Assembly: GCF_011039175.1 (NCBI RefSeq)
Contig: NZ_JAAKEN010000002.1
Span: forward strand, 1 to 64,000
Length of the DNA: 64,000 nucleotides
Direction of reading: 5' to 3'
Source of the DNA: Slackia sp. ZJ119
GTDB lineage: Bacteria; Actinomycetota; Coriobacteriia; Coriobacteriales; Eggerthellaceae
The notes under the pieces were generated by a model, which did no database searches, was not told the DNA's origin, and saw only the letters and a program-made list of their open reading frames with translations. The position numbers and the translations under genes were made by a program. This document shows, one piece after another, positions 15,172-24,928 of the stretch (its first letter is position 1; every line of letters begins with the position of its first letter).

Positions 15172-18129
15172 TCATTCCGCACCGCCCCCTGCCGCTGCCG
15201 CAGGCCCGCAAGCCTGAGGACGCTCGCCTTCGCTGGCGCTTACCTGCAGCGACGCGCATGGCCCCAGCTCGTCGACGCGAAGGGAGATCTGCACCATCTC
15301 GGCCGGCACGGCCACCCTCTCCTTGGTGCGCTTGACCACACGCGCCTCGCCAGATCCGTCGACGGCCTCCACCACGAAACGGGGACTTTCGAGGACGCCC
15401 GTCACGCGAAGCGACAGACGCACCGCCTCGCCCGAACTGGCGACGACGTCGATGCGCTGCGGCACGACATAGCGCACGCCTTCGCCCGCAACGACGGGCA
15501 CGTCGCGCACAGCGCCCTTCGCCTCCCCGCGCCCCAAAGCAGCCCTCGCCGCCTGGGCACCGGCGACAGAGCCTTCCGCCGAAGCATGATCTACCAGGTC
15601 ATGGATATGCAGCGCGTTTCCACAGGCGAACACGTTCGGCACCGACGTGGCCAGGTGGTTGTCGACGCATGCGCCGCCCGTCACGGGATCGAGCGCGACG
15701 CCGACCGACTTCGCCACCTCGTTTTCAGGGACGAGGCCCACCGACAGCAGCAGCGTGTCGCACGCGACGCGACGCTCGGTGCCGGGAAGAGGCGCGAGCG
15801 TTTCGGGATCGACCTCGGACGTGATCACGGCGCTCAGGCGGCCCTCGCCTTCGAGGCGCACGACCGTGGTGCCAAGGTGCAGCGGAATGCCGAAGTCGTC
15901 GAGGCACTGCACGATGTTGCGGCGCAGGCCAGAAGGGTGCGGCATGATCTCGAAGACGCCGACCACGTCCGCGCCCTGAGACGCCATGCGGCGGGCCATG
16001 ATGAGGCCGATGTCGCCCGACCCGAGGACGGCCACGCGACGCCCCGGCAGGCAGCCTTGCAGGTTCATGAAGTTTTGTGCGCTGCCGGCCGAGAAAACCC
16101 CTGACGGGCGGCTGCCGGCAACGTTGATGGCGCCGATGCCGCGCTCGCGCGACCCCGTCGCCAGCACCACCGTGCGCGTGCGGAATCGGTGCACGCCCGA
16201 TGCGTCCACGGCATGGACCGTCAACAGACCGCCCGTTTGCGCAGGCTGGTCGACCGATTCCACAGAAGCGCCGCTGCGCACCGTTACGGTCCCTTGGGCG
16301 CATTGCTCGGCCAGGGCTTGTATTTCGCGGGCGGCGTATTCCGGCCCGGTGAGCTCTTCGCCGAAGCGATGCAGGCCGAAGCCGCTGTGCACGCACTGCT
16401 TGAGAATGCCGCCGAGCTTTTTCTCGCGGTCTATGAGCACTGCTCGAGCGCCCGCCTGGGCAGCCGAAACCGCAGCGGCAATGCCCGCCGCTCCACCGCC
16501 GACGATGGCCACGTCCCACACGGCGGGAGCGGGGGTGGCGACGGAAGCGGCGCTCGGGGCCACAGCAGCAACGCCCGCAGCGGGAGCGGCGCTCGGGGCG
16601 GCAGCGGCGGCAGTATCCGCGCCTGCGGCGGCTGCGACTTGGCGGTAGTCCGGCCGAGCGGCAGCCAGCACCGGCGATCCCACTCCGCGTTTGTCCAGCT
16701 CGGAGGGCGCTATTCCCGCTTCCGCCGCCACGATGCGGGCTATTTCCGGCATGCAGAACCCGCCATGGCACCGCCCCATCATCGCGCCGGTGCGCCATTT
16801 GGTCGCATCGAGCGACAGCACCGGAACAGGCCCGTGCAGCGCCGCCGCGATCTCGCCTTCCGTGACGTTGCGGCAGCGGCACACCACCTGTCCCATGCGC
16901 GGATCGGCGGCAATGGCCGCAGCGCGTTCTTCCTCGTTCATATCGGCAAACGCCTTGCGGGTGCGACGCGTCGGAACGAACGCGGCGTTGGGCGCCGCCC
17001 CCAATTGTTCGGCGATCCGACCGGCCAAAAACGCCGCGACCGCCGGCGCCGAGGTCAGCCCCGGCGAGTCGAAGCACGCGATGTTGAAGAACCCCGGCGC
17101 GTCGTCCGGCTCTCCGATGACGAAGTCTCCGTCGCCCGCGCCGGTCGCGCGAATGCCCGAAAAATTCGAGATCATCCCCGGCTTCCCTGCATAAGGCCAG
17201 GTCTTTCGCGCGGTGTCCAACACGAAGCGCAGCCCTTCGGCGGTGGTGGACACATCGGTTTTGCTCGACTGCGCAACGGCGTTGGGCCCCACCAGCACGT
17301 TGCCGTGGACCGTCGGCGTGACCAGCACGCCCTTGCCCGCCGACGACGGCGCCTGAAACATCGTGCGTCCAAAAGCGCCGCCGTGCTCGGTGTCGTACAG
17401 GCAGTATTCGCCGCGCCGCGCCGCGATGGCCAGCTTTGACGCGCTCACCTGGTTGTTCATGTCGGCGGAGAACACGCCGGCCGCGTTCACGACCGCCCGC
17501 GCCGCAATGCGCAAGCCCGTCGCCGCAGCAACGACCCAACGCGCCGAAGCCTCGCCTGCCGGCCCGTCTTCCGCGGCCGGCCGCACGAAGGTCACTCGCT
17601 CGTTGAAGCGGAAGTCCGCGCCGTGCTCTGCCGCCTGCTCGGCGCAGGCCAATGCCACCTGATAGGGGTCGCAGATGGCGCCCGTTTCGGCGACGAGCGC
17701 TCCTGTCACGCCCGGGCCGCACGACGGCTCGAGCCGATACGCCTCCGCGGCATCCACGACGCGCACGCCTTCCACGCCGTTTTGCTTCGCCCGAGCTTCC
17801 AGCCGGCGCACCGCGGCCAGCTCCTCTTCGGAAAACGCCAGCACCATCGATCCGTTGCGAACGTACGGAAACCCCAGCTCATTGGCCCATTGCGGAAACA
17901 GCCGCGAGCCTTCGACGTTGAAGCGGGCCTTGTTCGTGCCCGGTTTTGGGTCGTAGCCCGCATGCACGATGCCGGAATTGGCGCGAGTCGCCCCGCAGGC
18001 AAGGTCGTTTCCCGCTTCGAGCACGCAGGTTCGCACGTCCCAGCGGGCAAGCTCGCGGGCGACGGCGCAGCCGGCAACGCCGGCGCCGATAACGACCACG
18101 TCGACGTGATATGTCCTGTTCGCATCCAT
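15172..18129 (-). CDS. Fused GlpA-like dehydrogenase, BFD [2Fe-2S] domain and NAD(P)/FAD oxidoreductase
   Basis: A 985-residue three-part flavoprotein. Residues 8-370 are a GlpA/LhgO-type FAD oxidase ([25 protein letters not shown]). About 412-470 is a BFD-like iron-sulfur domain with Cys417, Cys419, Cys454 and Cys459 ([13 protein letters not shown]). An Ala/Pro linker (about 497-537) leads to a second FAD/NAD-binding oxidoreductase ([18 protein letters not shown], then a second Rossmann motif [16 protein letters not shown]). In related genomes these are usually two genes beside glpK and DUF1667. Together they should oxidise glycerol 3-phosphate to dihydroxyacetone phosphate and pass electrons on. 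The ATG at 18129 begins directly at the first Rossmann strand; its ribosome site is weak. Confidence 0.85.
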   Translation of the reverse strand: MDANRTYHVDVVVIGAGVAGCAVARELARWDVRTCVLEAGNDLACGATRANSGIVHAGYDPKPGTNKARFNVEGSRLFPQWANELGFPYVRNGSMVLAFSEEELAAVRRLEARAKQNGVEGVRVVDAAEAYRLEPSCGPGVTGALVAETGAICDPYQVALACAEQAAEHGADFRFNERVTFVRPAAEDGPAGEASARWVVAAATGLRIAARAVVNAAGVFSADMNNQVSASKLAIAARRGEYCLYDTEHGGAFGRTMFQAPSSAGKGVLVTPTVHGNVLVGPNAVAQSSKTDVSTTAEGLRFVLDTARKTWPYAGKPGMISNFSGIRATGAGDGDFVIGEPDDAPGFFNIACFDSPGLTSAPAVAAFLAGRIAEQLGAAPNAAFVPTRRTRKAFADMNEEERAAAIAADPRMGQVVCRCRNVTEGEIAAALHGPVPVLSLDATKWRTGAMMGRCHGGFCMPEIARIVAAEAGIAPSELDKRGVGSPVLAAARPDYRQVAAAAGADTAAAAAPSAAPAAGVAAVAPSAASVATPAPAVWDVAIVGGGAAGIAAAVSAAQAGARAVLIDREKKLGGILKQCVHSGFGLHRFGEELTGPEYAAREIQALAEQCAQGTVTVRSGASVESVDQPAQTGGLLTVHAVDASGVHRFRTRTVVLATGSRERGIGAINVAGSRPSGVFSAGSAQNFMNLQGCLPGRRVAVLGSGDIGLIMARRMASQGADVVGVFEIMPHPSGLRRNIVQCLDDFGIPLHLGTTVVRLEGEGRLSAVITSEVDPETLAPLPGTERRVACDTLLLSVGLVPENEVAKSVGVALDPVTGGACVDNHLATSVPNVFACGNALHIHDLVDHASAEGSVAGAQAARAALGRGEAKGAVRDVPVVAGEGVRYVVPQRIDVVASSGEAVRLSLRVTGVLESPRFVVEAVDGSGEARVVKRTKERVAVPAEMVQISLRVDELGPCASLQVSASEGERPQACGPAAAAGGGAE

Positions 18130-18363
18130 GCCGCCCAGTGTAGCGTGCCTCCCCGCCGCCGAGCGCCGGCGGCGCAAGTTGTCACAAGGGCGTTCCCCGC
18201 CAAGGCCGCCGCCCGACAAGCGCCAAAAGCTCGGCAGATTGCCATTATGGCAAGATTTTCGGAGATGGTCCGATTTCGGACTTGTTTCGCCACCGCAGGC
18301 AGCTTCCGAGCGGGACGGACGCCGCGCTTCCGGGCCGCCCCGCATGCGCTCGGCTGCGCTGCG

Positions 18364-19548
18364 CTACAGCGCCATGCGGTAGATGGCAGCGGCGTCTTCC
18401 ATGGTCAGCGGCTTGAAGCTGCCGAACGGCTCGCCCTTGTTGATGCGCAGGGTGGGCAGCATGAAGTCGATGGCCTCTTCCAAAGTCTCTTCGGTCAGGC
18501 CCAGCTCTGTCAGCGTGACGGGCATGCCGAGCGACGCGAAGAAGGCGCGTGTCTCGTCGATGGCCGACAGCGCATCGGCCTGCACGTCGCCCGTGGGAAC
18601 GAGGCCGAACACCTCGCGGCCGTAGTAGGCGAAGCGGGCGGGATTGGCGTCGCAGACGAACTCCATCCAAGCCGGAAACAGCACAGCCAAGCCCGCGCCG
18701 TGGGTGACCGAGGTGTCGAAGGCGGACAGCTCGTGTTCCAGGCCGTGCGTGGCCCAATCTTCGTGACGCCCGACGCCGGCCAGGCCCTGGTGGCAGAGCA
18801 TGCCGGTCCACATGATGTTGGCGCGGGCGTCGTAGTTTTCGGGATCGGCCAGCACGCGCGGGGCTTCGGCGCGAATGGTCTTCATGAGCGACAGGTTGAG
18901 ATTGTCCGTCACCGGCACGGCCCCCACGTCGTCGAAGAAGCGCTCCAGCAGGTGGCAGAACATGTCGGTCAGGCCGGCCGCCGTCTGGAACGGAGGCAGC
19001 GTGAACGTGAGCTCGGGGTTCAGGAAGGCGAGCTTCGGGCGCTGGGCATTGTTCGCATAACCTGTTTTCATGCCGAGTTCGTCATTGGAAACGACGGCGT
19101 TCTTCGACGCCTCGCTGCCGGCCGCGGGAATGGTGAGCACGACCGCGATGGGCAGGATGTCGTCGGTCTGCTCTTTCGTTTCGTAGAAGTGCCACACGTC
19201 CACGTCCGCCGGCGCACCGACCGCGATGGCCTTCGCCGAGTCCACCACCGAGCCGCCGCCGACCGCGAGCACCCAATCGACCTGGTGTTCCTTGCACAGC
19301 CGCACGCCTTCGCGCACGAGCGTGATCTCGGGGTTCGGACGCACGCCGCCCAGCTCGACCACCGCCACGCCCGCCTGCGCGAGCGATTCGCGGATGCGGT
19401 CGAGCAGGCCGCTTTCCTGGGCGCTCTTGCCGCCGTAATGCAGCAGCACGCGCGTGGCGCCGCGCTCGGCCAGCTTCGCGCCCACCTGGGCTTCTGCATC
19501 GTGCCCGAACACGAAATGCGTCGGGGAGACAAACTCAAAGTTTTCCAT
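18364..19548 (-). CDS. Iron-containing alcohol dehydrogenase (BdhA/YqhD type)
   Basis: A 394-residue group III alcohol dehydrogenase. The NAD(P)-binding loop is LAVGGGSVVDSAKAIA, with the metal ligands in TDMFCHLLERFF and HGLEHELSAF...THGAGLAVLFP (Asp plus three His). It reduces aldehydes to alcohols, or the reverse, in the cytosol. The motif order resembles butanol dehydrogenase/YqhD more than AdhE. The ATG at 19548 gives the canonical start MENFEFVSPTHFVFG and is preceded by GAAGG. It lies 234 bases from the glycerol oxidase gene on the same strand and may serve as the reductive outlet for glycerol or other carbon, an inference from position only. Confidence 0.9.
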   Translation of the reverse strand: MENFEFVSPTHFVFGHDAEAQVGAKLAERGATRVLLHYGGKSAQESGLLDRIRESLAQAGVAVVELGGVRPNPEITLVREGVRLCKEHQVDWVLAVGGGSVVDSAKAIAVGAPADVDVWHFYETKEQTDDILPIAVVLTIPAAGSEASKNAVVSNDELGMKTGYANNAQRPKLAFLNPELTFTLPPFQTAAGLTDMFCHLLERFFDDVGAVPVTDNLNLSLMKTIRAEAPRVLADPENYDARANIMWTGMLCHQGLAGVGRHEDWATHGLEHELSAFDTSVTHGAGLAVLFPAWMEFVCDANPARFAYYGREVFGLVPTGDVQADALSAIDETRAFFASLGMPVTLTELGLTEETLEEAIDFMLPTLRINKGEPFGSFKPLTMEDAAAIYRMAL

Positions 19549-19849
19549 GGCTACCTTCGCAATCTCTCGGATTCTTCGCCACGGCGAGTATAGCCGAAGA
19601 AACGCAGCGCTCGCGTAAAGCCGGCCTTCGACGGCGGCTGCGCAGCGGTGGGACGGGCGACGACGCCGCGGCACCTGCCCGCCCGCCGGAAAGCCGGCTT
19701 CGCGTTCGCGCGGCACACCAAGGGAAAACGGCGGACAACCCTTCTTTCACCTGGCCTTTTGCGAAATTGCGCTTCTGGGGTGCAACATGTGCCCAGAAAG
19801 GCGGGTCTCGCAGAAGCGGCGCCCGCCGGCGTGCCGCCTGCGCCCCGCC
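19549..19849. other. Intergenic region without a recognised gene
   Basis: About 300 bases between the GH5 gene stop and the alcohol dehydrogenase start, both on the minus strand. It must contain the dehydrogenase promoter. I see no convincing coding frame, terminator with T-run or repeat. Confidence 0.4.
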
Positions 19850-21397
19850 CTACGAGTTCGCGATGGCGTTGCGCCACCACTTCCCCGTCTCGCTCAGCTG
19901 GCCCCGAGACCAGCCGGAAAGCGCGTTGCTTGCAGGCGAGACGAGGGCCGAGCTTTCGTTTTTGTTGCACAGGCTCCACGCCACGTAGCTGACGGCGTTG
20001 TCGTTCATGAGCTTCAGCCACGCGTTGGCCGACACGCGGTCGATGGCGCCGTTGCCGCTCGCGTCGGTGATGGAGCACTCGCTCACGAACACCGGCACGC
20101 CCGCATCGAGCGCCCGCTTGAGCTTGTCGCGGTTCCATTGCTGGTGCGTCGCGGCGTAAAAGTGCAGCGTGTACATGACGTTGGGGTCGGCCAGCCGCTT
20201 GCCGATGACCTCATCCACGTCCTGGGACCACGTGTTCGTGCCGACGAGCACGACCGCCTGTTTGTCCGACGCGCGAATGGCTTTCAGCACCTTGTTCGCA
20301 TACGGCTTGATGACCGACGCGAACGGGGAGTTTTGCGGCTCGTTGCAGATTTCATATATGACGTTGCCGTAGCCTTTGTACTTCGCGGCCATGCGGCCGA
20401 AGAAGTCGACCGCCTGGGACTGATAGGTCTGCGGATTGCCGTCGCTCAAGATATGCCAATCGATGATGACGTACATCCCCAGGTCAGAGGCTGCTTTCAC
20501 GCCCTTGTCGATGAGCGCCTCCAGCTGGGCCTTGTCGCCGCCGGTGCAATAGCCGCCGTATTCGGCCGTGTACAGAGCCAGGCGCACGACGTTGGCGCCC
20601 CAGTCGTCGCGCAGCGTTTGGAAGGCCGACTTGCTGACGTACTGCGGGAACCACGCAAGCCCATGGGTGCTGACGCCGCGCAGCTGGACCGTCTTGCCGT
20701 TTTCGCCGACCAGGTGCGTGCCGTCCACGCGCAAGCGTCCTGCCTGGGAATACATCGGCACGACCGGCTTCTTTTTGCCGGGAACCCAGCGTCCCGAGCC
20801 GTCGACGTAATAACGGCCGCCGTCAACCCAGCGGTTCGTGGCCATGGCTCCGCTGGCCTGCACGTAATAGGTGTTGTCCACCCAGGCGCTGGCCCGCATG
20901 GCGCCAGAAGGTTCCAGGTAGTACCATTTTCCGGACACCTTTTGCCAGCCGGTCTGCATGGCGCCCGACGGGGCGAAGCAGTACCAGGTCCCGTCGATCT
21001 GCTGCCAGCCCGTGCGCATGGCGCCGTTGGTACTGAAATAGTACCAGGTTCCGGAAATTCGTTTCCATCCGGTCGCCATAGCGCCCGATTTGCCGAGGTA
21101 AAACCAGCGGCCGCCGTCGCGCGTCCAGCCGGTTTGCATCCAGCCGGCGCGGTCGAAGCGGTACCACGCGCCGTCAATGGCTTTCCAGCCGCGCACGTAC
21201 GAGCCGTCCGCATACTGGTACCACCACGATCCGTGGGACTTCTTCCATCCCTGCGCGGCAGCATGCGCCGGCCGCGGATCGGCCGCCGCCGCAACCGTCG
21301 CCGTTGCACCAGCCGCGCCGACACACCCTGCCACCAGCGCAAACGCCAGCAACACAGCGCCCAGCCGACTCCCTTCGCGCGTCGCTTCCCGCTTCAT
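19850..21397 (-). CDS. Secreted GH5 family glycoside hydrolase with cell-wall-binding repeats
   Basis: A 515-residue exported enzyme. Residues 1-48 form a signal peptide (GAVLLAFALVAGCVGAAG). About 50-225 is a series of roughly eight GW/WYYF cell-wall-binding repeats. About 240-515 is a GH5 cellulase-type TIM barrel: VQLRGVSTHGL, the acid/base glutamate in VIYEICNEPQ, the catalytic-site histidine in YTLHFYAATH and the nucleophile in VFVSECSITD. It should hydrolyse beta-linked glucan or mannan outside the cell while bound to the envelope. The start at 21397 is supported by GGGGT upstream and puts the signal peptide at the N-terminus. GH5 is unusual next to otherwise asaccharolytic-looking genes; the true substrate is unknown. 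Confidence 0.88.
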   Translation of the reverse strand: MKREATREGSRLGAVLLAFALVAGCVGAAGATATVAAAADPRPAHAAAQGWKKSHGSWWYQYADGSYVRGWKAIDGAWYRFDRAGWMQTGWTRDGGRWFYLGKSGAMATGWKRISGTWYYFSTNGAMRTGWQQIDGTWYCFAPSGAMQTGWQKVSGKWYYLEPSGAMRASAWVDNTYYVQASGAMATNRWVDGGRYYVDGSGRWVPGKKKPVVPMYSQAGRLRVDGTHLVGENGKTVQLRGVSTHGLAWFPQYVSKSAFQTLRDDWGANVVRLALYTAEYGGYCTGGDKAQLEALIDKGVKAASDLGMYVIIDWHILSDGNPQTYQSQAVDFFGRMAAKYKGYGNVIYEICNEPQNSPFASVIKPYANKVLKAIRASDKQAVVLVGTNTWSQDVDEVIGKRLADPNVMYTLHFYAATHQQWNRDKLKRALDAGVPVFVSECSITDASGNGAIDRVSANAWLKLMNDNAVSYVAWSLCNKNESSALVSPASNALSGWSRGQLSETGKWWRNAIANS

Positions 21398-21463
21398 CAC
21401 GCACCCCGTTTTCCTGCAGGCCAACCTATTGTCACCCAGACAGCCTACCACAGCCGAGGTCGA

Positions 21464-21614
21464 ATGCGAAGGGAGGCCGGAGCACGAGGGGCGGGCGCAG
21501 CGCGGAGGTGAGCGCGGAGGGAGGCCCCGACGCGAGGGGATGCCCCAGCGCGAGGGGCCCCGGCGCGAGGGCGGGCGCAGCGCGAGGGGCGGGCGGATGC
21601 GAAGGGAGGCCGGA
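21464..21614. repeat. GC-rich low-complexity block flanked by an 18-bp direct repeat
   Basis: atgcgaagggaggccgga occurs at 21464-21481 and 21597-21614. Between them are degenerate repeats built on gcgaggggcgggcg. It lies upstream of the GH5 gene and next to family 1 copy B. No coding potential was accepted. Confidence 0.55.
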
Positions 21615-21645
21615 AAGCCGTTTCGGGAGCTTTCCGGTCATTCTC

Positions 21646-21900
21646 ATGTGTAAAATTTGTGTACTGGAGATTTTCAAGACGAAAACGACCTATCTTCGCA
21701 TCTTTTTGCGGCATATTTCAGCGAAACGGCCTCTTCTAAAGCCATTTCGAGCCCTTTTCGGGCAGCTTTTTGCTTCTTGGCACTGAAATTTACCGCATAT
21801 ATGCCCATTTTCGAATTATCTCTATCGAGAATAATTCGAAAATGGTGCGTAAGTCACTAATTATTGACGTTAAAATCTCCAATACACAATATCTTCACAT
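21646..21900. mobile_element. Family 1 dispersed element, copy B (255 bp)
   Basis: Same orientation and same length as copy A. Terminal repeats: atgtgtaaaatttgtgtact plus ggagatttt at 21646-21674 and the imperfect complement at 21872-21900. Shared internal landmarks with copy A are cttcgcatctttt and accgcatatatgcccat in the same order. It also has its own perfect inner palindrome, cattttcgaattat paired with ataattcgaaaatg around 21806-21845. AT-rich against GC-rich flanks. Confidence 0.7.
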
Positions 21901-21970
21901 GAAGGGACCGCGACGAACGGCCGGCAGCCCGCGTCAAACAGACCGCCGCCGGCCGCCGAAAGGCACATTT

Positions 21971-22041
21971 TAGGGAAACGCTGGCCGATTCCGCCAGTCT
22001 CGGGCCCGCAGGGCAAGACGGCTTTAATCAGCGTTTCCCTA
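21971..22041. mobile_element. Family 2 dispersed element, copy 2 (71 bp, internally deleted)
   Basis: Begins tagggaaacgctggccgatt and ends with the complement of tagggaaacgctgattaaag, so both outer 13 bases are perfect inverted repeats. It lacks most of the interior of copy 1. Its right end supplies the TAG stop codon (22039-22041) of the rhodanese gene. Confidence 0.65.
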
Positions 22042-23085
22042 ACCGACCTCCACCTCGTTGGCCGGGTCGCCCGCCCACTCGCTGTAGCCGGCGGTGTACA
22101 CGCTCACGTCGGTGTAGCCCGCCCCGACGAGCGCTTCGGCGACCGCGGCTGCGCGAACGCCGCCCGTGCAATACACGATGACCTGGTCGTCTTTCGCCAC
22201 TTGCGCGTCGACGAGCAGCTGGTCCAGCTCATCAGCCGTCTTCATCGTGCCGTCCTCGTTGACGAGGTCAACGTACGGCACGCTGATCGCCCCGGGAATG
22301 CGGCCCACGCGGACCTCGCCCATGGTCGTCTCGCCGACGAACTCTTCCGGCGCACGCGCGTCGATGATCACGGCCGTGTCTGCGTTTTCCTTCACGAATG
22401 CCGTGTCCACCTGCGCAATGGCGTCCTGGTCGACCCCGTCAAGACCGCTTGCGTGGCCCCCTTGCTGGTAAAGCCACTGCGTCCAGCCGCCGCTGAGCAG
22501 GCGCACGTCGGTCACGCCGGCTTCGCGCAACGTCCAGTACATGCGCCCGTCTTCTCCCCATCCGTCGGTGGTGTCGGTGTAGACCACCACCGGCTTGGTG
22601 TTGTCGATGCCCAGCCGGCTGATGCTTCCAGCCAGCGTCTTTGCGTCAGGAAGCTCGGCCCAGCCAGGCTCGCCTTGCTGCACCTCGACCACGTTGGACA
22701 CGTCGGTCCAGTGCAGGTTGACGGCGCCCGGAATGTGCTGGGTCATGAAATCGGCCGCCGACCGCGCGTCGAGAACAACGACCTCGTCGGCGTGGTCCTT
22801 CAGCCACGACACTTCGACGTAAGCCTCATCAGGGGTTGCCGGCGCATCCCCCAACGACGAGTCTTCGCCCGATTCGCCCGAAGCGGAAGCCTGCGCCGCA
22901 GCAGACTCGTCGCCTTCCTCGGCCGCCGCCGCAGCGGCAGACTCGTCGCCTCCAGACGCCGCCGACGACGCAGCAGGCGCCGAGTCGCTTTCGGGCGCCG
23001 AAGCCGTCTCCGAAGCGCACCCGCAGCATCCGATCGCCAACGCAACGGTCACGCATCCTACCATGATAGAACGGTACATTCTCAT
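22039..23085 (-). CDS. Rhodanese-type sulfurtransferase lipoprotein with two rhodanese domains
   Basis: A 348-residue exported protein. The N-terminus MRMYRSIMVGCVTVALAIGC ends in a lipobox with Cys20 (Cys23 is an alternative), followed by an Ala/Ser/Glu-rich linker to about residue 85. Domain 1 (about 88-210) has the rhodanese fold (VVVLDARSAADFMTQHIPGA) but the active loop reads YTDTTDG, so the catalytic cysteine is missing. Domain 2 (about 225-345) has the intact loop VYCTGGVRAA with Cys306. This inactive-active arrangement is that of thiosulfate/mercaptopyruvate sulfurtransferases, here anchored outside the membrane. AGGAGAGGGA precedes the ATG at 23085. The TAG stop is formed by the end of a family 2 element. 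Confidence 0.88.
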   Translation of the reverse strand: MRMYRSIMVGCVTVALAIGCCGCASETASAPESDSAPAASSAASGGDESAAAAAAEEGDESAAAQASASGESGEDSSLGDAPATPDEAYVEVSWLKDHADEVVVLDARSAADFMTQHIPGAVNLHWTDVSNVVEVQQGEPGWAELPDAKTLAGSISRLGIDNTKPVVVYTDTTDGWGEDGRMYWTLREAGVTDVRLLSGGWTQWLYQQGGHASGLDGVDQDAIAQVDTAFVKENADTAVIIDARAPEEFVGETTMGEVRVGRIPGAISVPYVDLVNEDGTMKTADELDQLLVDAQVAKDDQVIVYCTGGVRAAAVAEALVGAGYTDVSVYTAGYSEWAGDPANEVEVG

Positions 23086-23153
23086 TCCCTCTCCTTCCAA
23101 GTTCAGCCAGTCGCACGCACCATACCAGGTCACAGCTATGCGACGTATTCTTA

Positions 23154-23189
23154 TATTAGACTATATCAAATAATAGTGTTTGTCTAATA
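23154..23189. promoter_or_regulatory. Inverted repeat upstream of the rhodanese gene
   Basis: tattagac at 23154-23161 and its exact complement at 23182-23189, 20 bases apart, in an AT-rich stretch (cttatattagactatatca) about 70 bases upstream of the rhodanese start. A promoter and a possible operator are likely here. Confidence 0.4.
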
Positions 23190-23370
23190 GAAACTTGAAA
23201 GACGCCCACCGTGAAAGCGGAACGGAAGGAGAAAGCGCAAGGAGGCGGGAAGAGCGGAAGCGAGCCGCAGCGAAGGCGGAGGCAAAACGCGAGCCAGACG
23301 CAGAAGACGGGGCGGCCGGGGCGGGATGCGGCGGGCGCGGGCCCAGCCGAGCCCCGGCCCTCTCGCTCGC

Positions 23371-23532
23371 CCGCCTTCGCAGCGCCGCCCCGACTCAGCC
23401 TCCTGCCCGCGCGGCGCTACGCCAGCCGCCCGCCTTCGCAGCGCCGCCCCGCCTCAGCCTCCTGCCTGCCTTCGCGGCGCCGCCCCGCCTCAGCCTCCTG
23501 CCCGCGCGGCGCTACGCCAGCCGCCCGCCTTC
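23371..23532. repeat. Imperfect tandem repeat, about 59-bp unit
   Basis: The segment cgccttcgcagcgccgcccc ... cctcagcctcctgcccgcgc ... ggcgctacgccagccgcc occurs at about 23372-23430 and 23431-23528, with a shorter internal copy of the cctcagcctcctgcc part in the second. It lies just downstream of the XRE gene stop; the unit contains inverted segments that could fold. No protein function is inferred. Confidence 0.55.
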
Positions 23533-23567
23533 TAGTTCGGTCCCGCGCCGACCGCCCGCCTGTCGCC

Positions 23568-24614
23568 TTATTCGCCCTTCGGCTTCACGAACGCGCGGAT
23601 GGCCAGGGCTGCTATGCCGCAGCAGATGCCGCCGACGGCCCATGACAGCCAGAACAGCTCGTTCGCGCGGCCGAGGCTGCCGTTCTCGCCCATCGGCACG
23701 AACAGCAAAACCAGTCCCACGACCGTCGCAACCAGCATGATGATGCCGCACACGGCCCCGATGAGCTTTTCCGTTCTGTGCTGCGCCATCATGGCGCGAC
23801 GACGGTCCTCGGGCATCGGCAGCGACTCGATCTCGTTGGCCGTCAGCGTTTCAGCGGCCGATTCGTTGTAGCCGTCAATGTTCGCAAGCCCAATGGTCAT
23901 GCCGCCGTGCACGATGAACCGCACGCCCACCGCAATGCACGCCAGAAGCCCCACCGTCCCCACCAGGTCTTCCCAGCGAGTCCCGTCCGCCAGCAGCAAC
24001 ACCACGATGCCGACAGCGATGATCGCGATGCCAACGATCAGCTCGCGCACGAACGTCTTCTGCTTCTCTTCCTTCTGGCGGTCGGTGTAAAAATCCTCGA
24101 TGAAGGGGTGCTGGCGCACGAAACGCGCATGGGCGAGGGAGACTGCGACGATGTCGACCAGCCCGCCCACGATGCCGGCGGCAATGCAGAGAAATCCAAG
24201 CGCCGTACTCATGTTTTCCGGCAGCACGAATCCGAGACCGCTTTCCGGCTCGGCCAGCGCGAAGAAGGCGCACCCGAAAGCAAAGCCCAAGACGATGTCC
24301 ATGATGCCGCGCGATATTTTGTTCGCGAAGTTGGTCATGAACTCGTCGTAGCCGAACACGTCCTCGCGCACCGGCGCGGCCCCGCCAGGCTGCTGGCGCG
24401 TGGGGGCTTTTCCCGTCAGGTCGCCCTGCACCAGCTCGTCGAGCGTGCAGTCGAATATCTCGCACATCTTGCACAGTTTGTCCATCTCGGGGTACGACCG
24501 CTCCGACTCCCATTTCGTCACCGACTGGCGGCTGACGCCCAGCATCATCGCCAGCTGTTCTTGGGTCATATTGTTCGATGCCCGCAGATGCAGCAGGTTG
24601 TCACGAAAGCTCAT
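23568..24614 (-). CDS. Membrane-anchored XRE family regulator
   Basis: A 348-residue protein. Residues 1-65 form a Cro/CI-type HTH (LRASNNMTQEQLAMMLGVSRQSVTKWESERSYPEMDKL). The C-terminal two thirds have about six hydrophobic segments (for example IMDIVLGFAFGCAFFAL and LIGAVCGIIMLVATVVGLVLL), so the DNA-binding domain is tethered to the membrane. Such one-component regulators can sense membrane or envelope signals. The ATG at 24614 follows AAAGGA at 5 bases. It diverges from hydE; no direct target can be named. Confidence 0.85.
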   Translation of the reverse strand: MSFRDNLLHLRASNNMTQEQLAMMLGVSRQSVTKWESERSYPEMDKLCKMCEIFDCTLDELVQGDLTGKAPTRQQPGGAAPVREDVFGYDEFMTNFANKISRGIMDIVLGFAFGCAFFALAEPESGLGFVLPENMSTALGFLCIAAGIVGGLVDIVAVSLAHARFVRQHPFIEDFYTDRQKEEKQKTFVRELIVGIAIIAVGIVVLLLADGTRWEDLVGTVGLLACIAVGVRFIVHGGMTIGLANIDGYNESAAETLTANEIESLPMPEDRRRAMMAQHRTEKLIGAVCGIIMLVATVVGLVLLFVPMGENGSLGRANELFWLSWAVGGICCGIAALAIRAFVKPKGE

Positions 24615-24928
24615 AATGGTCCTTTCTGTTGCGTTCACAAGGCACACCCTACGCGACATATCAGGAGCATTCTACCAACCAGCGGCTTCCAATTCGCGAG
24701 AATCTCTGCGCCCTATGGTTGCTTTTCGCAGGTCACAAGCGTGAAGGGGAAATATCCCGAATGCGGCGCCCATTCGCCCGGCGCGGCGCCGCCGAAGGCT
24801 CTGCTGACGCCGCCTGACACGGCGCGGCCGAGATGCGCCGACCTCGCCGCCCCTCCGCAAGCGGCAAGCCCGCCCGTCGATCTCCTGTTTTTCTCGAACG
24901 GAGAAGCCTTTGCCCCGCCGCCTGGACT
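24615..24928. other. Divergent intergenic region between XRE regulator and hydE
   Basis: About 314 bases, which must contain the promoters of both divergent genes. It is GC-rich after about 24760. I see no separate gene; part of it may be coding if hydE starts further upstream than annotated. Confidence 0.35.

Noticed and set aside
23371-23532. Possible CRISPR or coding repeat
   Set aside because: Units are long, variable and have no spacers or coding start.
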